Both the position numbers and the translations under genes were made by a program. The notes below the pieces were generated by a model that worked only from the letters and a program-made list of their open reading frames with translations, made no database searches and was not told the DNA's origin. This document shows positions 58,137 through 64,000 of a DNA stretch of 64,000 nucleotides, one piece after another (the stretch's first letter is position 1; each line of letters opens with the position of its first letter). Source of the DNA: Sinohyriopsis cumingii (lineage: Eukaryota; Mollusca; Bivalvia; Unionida; Unionidae); assembly GCA_028554795.2 (NCBI GenBank), contig CM068828.1:21445936-21509935 (forward strand), read 5' to 3'.

Positions 58137-59590
58137 ACAGTTATCTCTCAAATATGATATGCACATAACAATGGAATTGATACTTTAGCATACGGACGCC
58201 TCGCAACTGTCAATCAACTTACGATTAATGCGTTAACGTATTTAAATAACTCCTCGTGGTATTTCTATGTCCGCGGAAACAATTTGCAATTTATTTCGGT
58301 GTTTGGACAGGGGAGCGCTGATCAGCAGGTGCTAAATTGTCGTGTCATCGCTGCAGCTAAGTATTAGTCTGGTCCGAAATTATAAATACATCAACAGTCC
58401 ATACCAGGCCAGAAACACGACGTTGTACGCATTCCAACTCCCACGGTGCATACAGCTGCACAAGCATATTACTTCAAAGTGAGTCTAATACCGGCGGTTG
58501 TGTTTTAATAATTTTCTTGTATCTTCCGGCTACATTTACAACGGTTAACGCATACTTGCATGTGTGTCCACGCACCTGATCATGTGGGAATGAAAGAAAA
58601 GATCAGCCTGATTAACTTCGGTTTACGTTTTCACATGAAACAATCAACGGAAATCCTTACCTCTTTCTGGTTGAGTGTTACACAACGCCTGTTTAGTTAA
58701 GTATGCTCGAGTAATCCGTGGTTGAAATTTGCCGTGCTCACTAACCTTCTAACTGCTGCTTCTGCTTTCCACGCAGACTGTGGTAACTGATGAACAAAAC
58801 CCACTCGCAATCTAGGCTTTTCGTATTTATTTTTGTTTCGTTACTATATCAATATGATTTACCTCGGATAAGTACCCTTGCCTTGTTAGCTACCTTTTAA
58901 GATCCATCTGACAATTCGTTATCCTATTTGTAGGACTGATCACGTTCAAATCATGGTTATTAAATATATTAGCACGTTGACATACTCGGTTGATCGGTAA
59001 GCGACATCATATCGGTAACATACGACATCAACATGATTTACATATGCTTCTCCAGCCTTTGGTTTATTTTTAGAATCAATTCGTATATTCACTTATGTTC
59101 CCGGACCACAGTGATCCTCTCCAAGGATGTGCTTTTCACCAGAATGTTTACTCCCGGGTAGCTTGTTTAGCAGAGCAGAGACATCACTGACGATATTGGT
59201 TTAAAATAAACTTGTTTGTTTCGCACCGAATGTATCTCCCGGCAATCGAGCATTACGTCTTTGATATCGAATTATATTTCAGTACGAATTTTCATGCGGC
59301 ATTGCAAACATGAAGATATGAGTATAGTATAAAACAAGTCAGATTCACACATTCAGCACATCATCACGAAAAAGGAAAAGCTCTACTTTTACCGTCAAAT
59401 ATTTATCCGGGTAAGCAAAGCCCATACCACCTAAGCATGGTGACATGTTTCCAAACTCATTTCGCTCGTAAATCTTTAGTAGGGCTTGATGCGGGAAAGC
59501 CTACTATTTAATCTGAGTATGCAATAGTTAAATGGGATCGCTTGTACATGATTGTACTCTCAGTCGGCAGACGAACCGTAGTGCGATTAT
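58137..59590. other. No gene recognised; probable decayed element DNA
   Basis: Short protein-like snippets follow the polymerase remnant (for example NNLQFISVFGQGSADQQV at about 58280) but none is identifiable. Confidence 0.4.
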
Positions 59591-60201
59591 GTGATTAGAT
59601 TTTTTTGGAAGTGCTTCAGTCTTTGCACCGTTGACCTTTTAATCAAAGATGATGAAACTCCTACCACTGACGACCTTGATTCGAGTGAGAATGATATAGA
59701 CGTGTCAGCCGATGTAGTGTTTGAATACCATGACAGCTGGCCGCGCGTGATCAAATGCAACTTCTACTCAAGTACGTGTACAATTTAACACAATTGTATC
59801 AATATGCACAGAAAGGCATCACAGAGGGCTTGGAACAAATGTTTGTACCGCTGATCACACCAAGGAAAAAATCGTGTTCAAGACCACGTAAACTGCGGAA
59901 CAAACAAAATAGGTCACGGCAATAACCACACCTGTGCTGGAACATAAAGAGAACCTCATCCGATCAGGCTTCCCTCAACACAATTAACACACATTCAGAA
60001 AATGTTAGAAGACCAACAAGAGGATGTAGGATATATATTGTATTATCTCCCATAATAACAACATCCCTAGTTCAAACTAAGACACGCGCATTTGAAGATC
60101 TCATACAGGATTTCTTTAGCCATCCAGCAAGGTTTATTTCTAATATTCCTGATACAAAACAATTAAAAGAGTACTTGCTGGAGTCTGAACTACCCACGTA
60201 G
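59591..60201 (+). pseudogene. Acidic-then-helical coding remnant, two frames, unrecognised
   Basis: The first frame (to 59788) contains an acidic stretch, KDDETPTTDDLDSSENDIDV. The second frame runs 59764-60201 with one internal TAA: LLKYVYNLTQLYQYAQKGIT, EGLEQMFVPLITPRKK, a basic PRKLRNKQNRSR segment, then TKTRAFEDLIQDFFSHPARF and KQLKEYLLESELPT before the stop. The total sense of about 190 residues is convincingly protein-like. It probably belongs to the Polinton-like block with the polymerase on the same strand, but I do not recognise the family. Confidence 0.48.
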
Positions 60202-60741
60202 ATGCGCTCGAGTGCCAACGAACTGGATTGAGACGCATATATATTCAAGGCTTGGACTGGATATAAAATAGAATACGGTAATATTATATTTTAATGGATT
60301 TTATTTAAATCCTTGGCTTCTATAAAATTCTTGGTCCAGAAAAAAGTTAAAGACTAAATCGCTTCTATAACATTCGTTGGGAGACTATATAAAAGAATGT
60401 GCCTCCCAAAAAGAAAAAGAAGCATATATCTCCCCATTGGAGTAGGAAGATCTTTACCAGAAACCATTTCCACTTTGAAAATGTCTTGGTTGTCGTAAAC
60501 GCTAGCTTTGGAAAACCATATATTCTATGACAACAAAAAATTTCACAGTAAAGTTCAAATGCGTGTCCATGGAACAACAACAGGTAAATGAACTCTAGTG
60601 TCGGTTGGAGTTGCTAGTGGTTTAAATTCGCGCTCGCAACAACGCACCAGGTTGTTAATAAGGCCGCACTGATTTCTCAGCGGCTACCCACGAACGATAT
60701 TATCGATCTATCGACTTTTCACTTGTTGATGCACAAATTCA

Positions 60742-61239
60742 TTGAAGACGTTGACGGCTAGTCCCAAAGTATATTCCTTTGAAATATTTCATGTCTTACA
60801 CGAAAGGCAGCGTGTCATTTTAAATACAACCTCGAGAGTTACCTACATCATTACAATCTCATCAACATCATTATTTTATGCGACTTTCTATGCACCAGTC
60901 CCACGTACAGTTGATTTTACACTAGCCACAATGTCTAATATCCGAGCAAAATTATTTGGCGGTCGCATCGCATATAACATGAGGAAAAGCACAAAGCACA
61001 AATTGCAAGCGAAAGCATTTATCATACTAAAAATTAAACTAGTCAATTATTATATAATTAAGAAACGAGAAATAAATATCAAATTCAATCGATCAACTAG
61101 AAACAAATTATTAAATATTCATTACAAAGCCATTTATCTTAAGAAAACCCGAACTGACCAAGAAAGAAAATTCTTGCGTCAGATTTTCTATTCCTATGGT
61201 ACTGGTGGAAAAGGCGCTAATGATAGACACGGCGTTTAA
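60742..61239 (+). other. 165-codon open stretch, lysine-rich, unrecognised
   Basis: Open from 60742, with an internal ATG at 60931 starting MSNIRAKLFGGRIAYNMRKS. The C-terminal 100 residues are rich in Lys, Ile and Asn and end in GTGGKGANDRHGV. AT-rich codon use (AAA, ATT, AAT) matches the local composition, so chance openness cannot be excluded. No domain is recognised. Confidence 0.3.
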
Positions 61240-61303
61240 TCTGGGCAACGCAAGACAATATAATATGCAAAAAAGTGCAGCATATACATACTTGTAGCTG
61301 TAT

Positions 61304-61310
<7 letters not shown>

Positions 61311-61386
<76 letters not shown>
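61311..61386 (+). repeat. TA microsatellite
   Basis: About 37 ta units. Confidence 0.97.
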
Positions 61387-61388
<2 letters not shown>

Positions 61389-62309
61389 GACAGTGTAATG
61401 CTAATCTCTTATGTAATCTCTTATGACAGTGGTTTGATTTAAAGATGAATCATGCATCCAAGGTTAAATTGTACTAGAATCACAAGTAAACATCATGTGA
61501 CCTAATTCCAAGACATGAGATCTGAAAGGCCAAGATGACATAATCTATGATTAGTCGCTGTTAAAACAACTTATCTGTTTACTGATAAGCGATTTCGAAA
61601 TACCAAGTTGATTCATTCGACGACTCGCATTGCATTCTTTCTATTGCGTATTGGCATTCTATATCAGAGAATGAATACTTAGAATTATGTATTCTTAGTA
61701 GTGATGTCTTTCTTGGAAGAGTGATATCAAGATGAGTGATCCCTATATTTAATGTTATTATTCATTAGAATTACAGTTTTCTAACATAAACATAAAGACT
61801 ATTTGGGTACACAATAGCTGAATGGAATTGTTGTGAATTCATTTAGATGACATTTGGATATATTTTAGCTGTCACCGGATTACTGTGAATTCATTTAATG
61901 ACAAGTTCTGTAATATAGATTCTTCTATATTGCTGATAAGCCAAGACAATATAGACTACGATCTGAAATACGTTTGGAACTCATTTAGATTTATCGATAC
62001 AATTCGAATAGAGAGAACATGTAGAACTTTAGACATTCATTCACCATATCAGCTTCGCAAAACACTTGAAAAGCCGTTTATCACGCCCAGAAATATGAAA
62101 CCTTAATGCTCTGAAGCACTCTGAAAAGAATGGTTTATGTTCAGTGCAGGTGAAAAATGAAGAGGAATGTACCCCCAAAATCCTATGCTTTACAGCCTGC
62201 ATAAATAAAACATGCCTCTAGTTCGTGAACATTTTAAATATGAAAATGATTTTACTTTGCCAGTTTTAAAATTTAGAAAACTAAATAGAATATAAATAAA
62301 GAATCATAG
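61387..62309. other. No gene recognised
   Basis: AT-rich sequence before the repeat exon. A 73-codon open stretch at 61885-62106 (+) shows no motif. Confidence 0.45.
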
Positions 62310-64000
62310 TTCAGAGGCATTATATACATGCAGTTTGCAGTTTATGTCCAATCGGTACCAACCAAACCAAAACAGGTCAAAGTGAATGCATTTTATGTCC
62401 AATCGGTACCTACCAAAACATAACAGGTCAAAGTGCTTGCACTTTATGTCCAATCGGTACCTACCAAACCAAAACAGGTCAAAGTGCTTGTAGTTTATGT
62501 CCAATTGGTACCTACCAAAACACAACAGGTCAAAGTGCTTGCAGTTTATGTCCAATTGGTACCTACCAAAACATAACAGGTCAAAATGTTTGCAGTGTAT
62601 TTCCAATCGGTACCTGCCAAAACATAACCGGTCAAAGTGCTTGCACTTTATGTTCAGTCGGTACCTACCAAAACATTACAGGTCAAAGTGCTTGCAGTTT
62701 ATCTTCAGTCGGTACCTACCATACCAAAACAGGTCAAAGTGCTTGCAGCTTATGTCCAATCGGTACCTACCAAAACATAACTGGTCAAAGTGCTTGCAGT
62801 TTATATCCAGTCGGTACCTACCAAACCAGAACAGGTCAAAGTACTTGCAGTTTATGTCCAATCGGTACCTACCAAAACATTTCAGGTCAAAGTGCTTGCA
62901 GTTTATGTGCAGTCGGTACCTACCAAACCAAAACAGGTCAAAGTGCTTGCATTTTATGTCCAATCGGTACCTACCAAAACATAACAGGTCAAAGTGCTTG
63001 CAGTTTATGTCCAATCGGTACCTACCAGAACATAACAGGTCAAAATGTTTGCAGTGTATGTCCAATCGGTACCTACCAAAACATAACCGGTCAAAGTGCT
63101 TCCAGTTTATGTTCAGTCGGTACCTACCAAAACATAACAGGTCAAAGTGCTTGCAGTTTATGTTCAGTCGGTACCTACCAAAACATTACAGGTCAAAGTG
63201 CTTGCAGTTTTTGTGCAGTCGGTACCTACCAAACCAAAACAGGTCAAAGTGAATGCAGTCTATGTCCAATAGGTACTTACCAAAACATTACAGGTCAAAG
63301 TACTTGTAGTTTATGTGCAGTCGGTACCTACCAGACCAAAACAGGTCAAAGTGCTTGCAGTTTATGTTCAGTCGGTACCTACCAAAACATTACAGGTCAA
63401 AGTGCTTGCAGTTTATGTCCAATCGGTACCTACCAAAACATAACAAGTCAAAGTGAATGCAGTCTATGTCCAATCGGTACTTACCAAAACATTACAGGTC
63501 AAAGTGCTTGTAGTTTATGTGCAGTCGGTACCTACCAGACCAAAACAGGTCAAAGTGCTTGCAGTTTGTGTCCAATCGGTACCTACCAAAACATAACAGG
63601 TCAAAGTGCTTGCACTTTATGTTCAATTGGTACCTACCAAACTAAAACAGGTCAAAGTGCTTGCAGCTTATGTCCAATCGGTACCTACCAAAACATAACT
63701 GGTCAAAGTGCTTGCATTTTATGTCCAGTCGGTACCTACCAAAACATAACAGGTCAAAGTGCTTGCACTTTATGTTCAGTCGGTACCTACCAGACCAAAA
63801 CAGGTCAAAGTGCTTGCAGCTTATGTCCAATCGGTACCTACCAAAACATAACTGGTCAAAGTGCTTGCATTTTATGTCCAGTCGGTACCTACCAAACCAG
63901 AACAGGTCAAAGTACTTGTAGTTTATGTCCAATCGGTACCTACCAAAACATTTCAGGTCAAAGTGTTTGCAGTTTATGTCCAATCGGTACCAACCAAACC
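62310..64000 (+). CDS. Giant exon of 17-residue GCC2/GCC3 (ephrin-receptor-like) cysteine repeats, partial
   Basis: From 62336 to the window end lie 32 complete 51-bp repeats plus 33 bp, with no length change and no stop in the frame beginning TGC at 62336. The consensus C-S-L-C-P-I-G-T-Y-Q-N-I-T-G-Q-S-A is the CxxCPxGTY-GxxxC pattern of GCC2/GCC3 (ephrin-receptor-like) repeats, found in secreted and cell-surface proteins. The frame is chosen because variation is largely synonymous in it (NIT as aacataaca, aacattaca, aacataacc, aacataact; tgc/tgt; atc/att) and cysteines are kept. 21 repeats have N-I-T, N-T-T or N-I-S sequons and 11 have T-K-T or T-R-T; repeat 1 and the partial last one have N-Q-T. 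Cysteine changes occur in repeats 6, 8, 10 and 16. The frame opens after a stop at 62297; acceptor-like ag at 62308-62309 or 62332-62333 would both give phase 1. The exon is cut by the window edge. Confidence 0.88.
62336..64000 (+). repeat. 51-bp coding tandem repeat with higher-order blocks
   Basis: The array shows nested duplications: repeats 5-7 match 14-16 (offset 459 bp, sharing the QNV/CSV variant), 18-20 match 22-24 (offset 204 bp, sharing the QSE variant), 26-28 resemble 29-31 (offset 153 bp), and 9-11 match 30-32 (offset 1071 bp, sharing agc-tta, T-R-T and N-I-S variants). Because the period is a multiple of three and its codons avoid stops in other frames, other frames on both strands are also open and should be ignored. 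Confidence 0.93.

Noticed and set aside
62497-63252. A 251-codon frame beginning MSNWYLPKHNRSKCLQF over the 51-bp array
   Set aside because: It is an off-frame reading of the repeat. In the frame one base later, cysteines and synonymous changes are conserved and the pattern matches GCC2/GCC3 repeats; here changes are mostly amino-acid-changing.
62304-63983. Minus-strand frames over the 51-bp array (CKHFDLLCFGRYRLDI type)
   Set aside because: Antisense shadows of a repeat whose period is a multiple of three. There is no independent support.

Overview
The window is animal nuclear DNA: AT-rich, intron-rich and crowded with decayed eukaryotic transposable elements. There is no bacterial gene organisation. 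The mixture of tRNA-derived SINEs (one with a middle and tail of a kind I associate with bivalve and other mollusc genomes), Ty3/Gypsy, DIRS-like and LINE fossils, Polinton (Maverick) capsid and polymerase fossils, and multi-exon SRCR and ephrin-receptor-like repeats best fits a lophotrochozoan, probably a mollusc. The species call is inference.

The host coding signal is on the + strand. Two 30-nt linker exons (16.83 and 36.91 kb), two exons for the first half of an SRCR domain (18.62 and 39.83 kb) and three for the second half (27.19, 34.35 and 47.87 kb) have proper splice borders and matching intron phases (linker 1-1, first half 1-2, second half 2-1). The set linker / first half / second half occurs twice, about 20-21 kb apart, and flanking intron sequence is also related, so part of the locus arose by segmental duplication. 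The extra second-half exon at 34.35 kb has no first-half partner and could be a mutually exclusive alternative. At the right edge, 62.3 kb to the end, is a giant open exon of 32 complete 51-bp (17-residue) GCC2/GCC3-type cysteine repeats. It can be entered in phase 1, so it could be the next part of the same secreted or membrane scavenger-receptor-like gene.

Layout: 0-6.1 kb, a decayed Gypsy element on the minus strand with LTRs, a primer-binding site and the unusual order gag-PR-INT-RT-RNase H, with a 32-bp minisatellite expanded inside the integrase end. 6.8-7.1 kb, SINE. 10.5-13.1 kb, DIRS-like fossil. 16.36-17.51 kb, a very similar 425-bp inverted repeat surrounding a linker exon. 18.9-19.8 kb, probable solo LTR. 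20-25 kb, an unclassified block with coding-like fragments, one split by a SINE. 30.8-32.9 kb, 5'-truncated LINE. 41-45.2 kb, Polinton-type fragments including a major capsid pseudogene. 50.1-51.3 kb, a 42-bp minisatellite. 54.6-60.2 kb, further Polinton-like fragments including a protein-primed DNA polymerase B pseudogene. 61.3 kb, a TA microsatellite. 62.3-64 kb, the repeat exon.

No complete gene is contained in the window. All mobile-element and virus-like genes are broken by stops and frameshifts. Coordinates of pseudogenes and element ends are approximate unless a splice site or duplication is stated.
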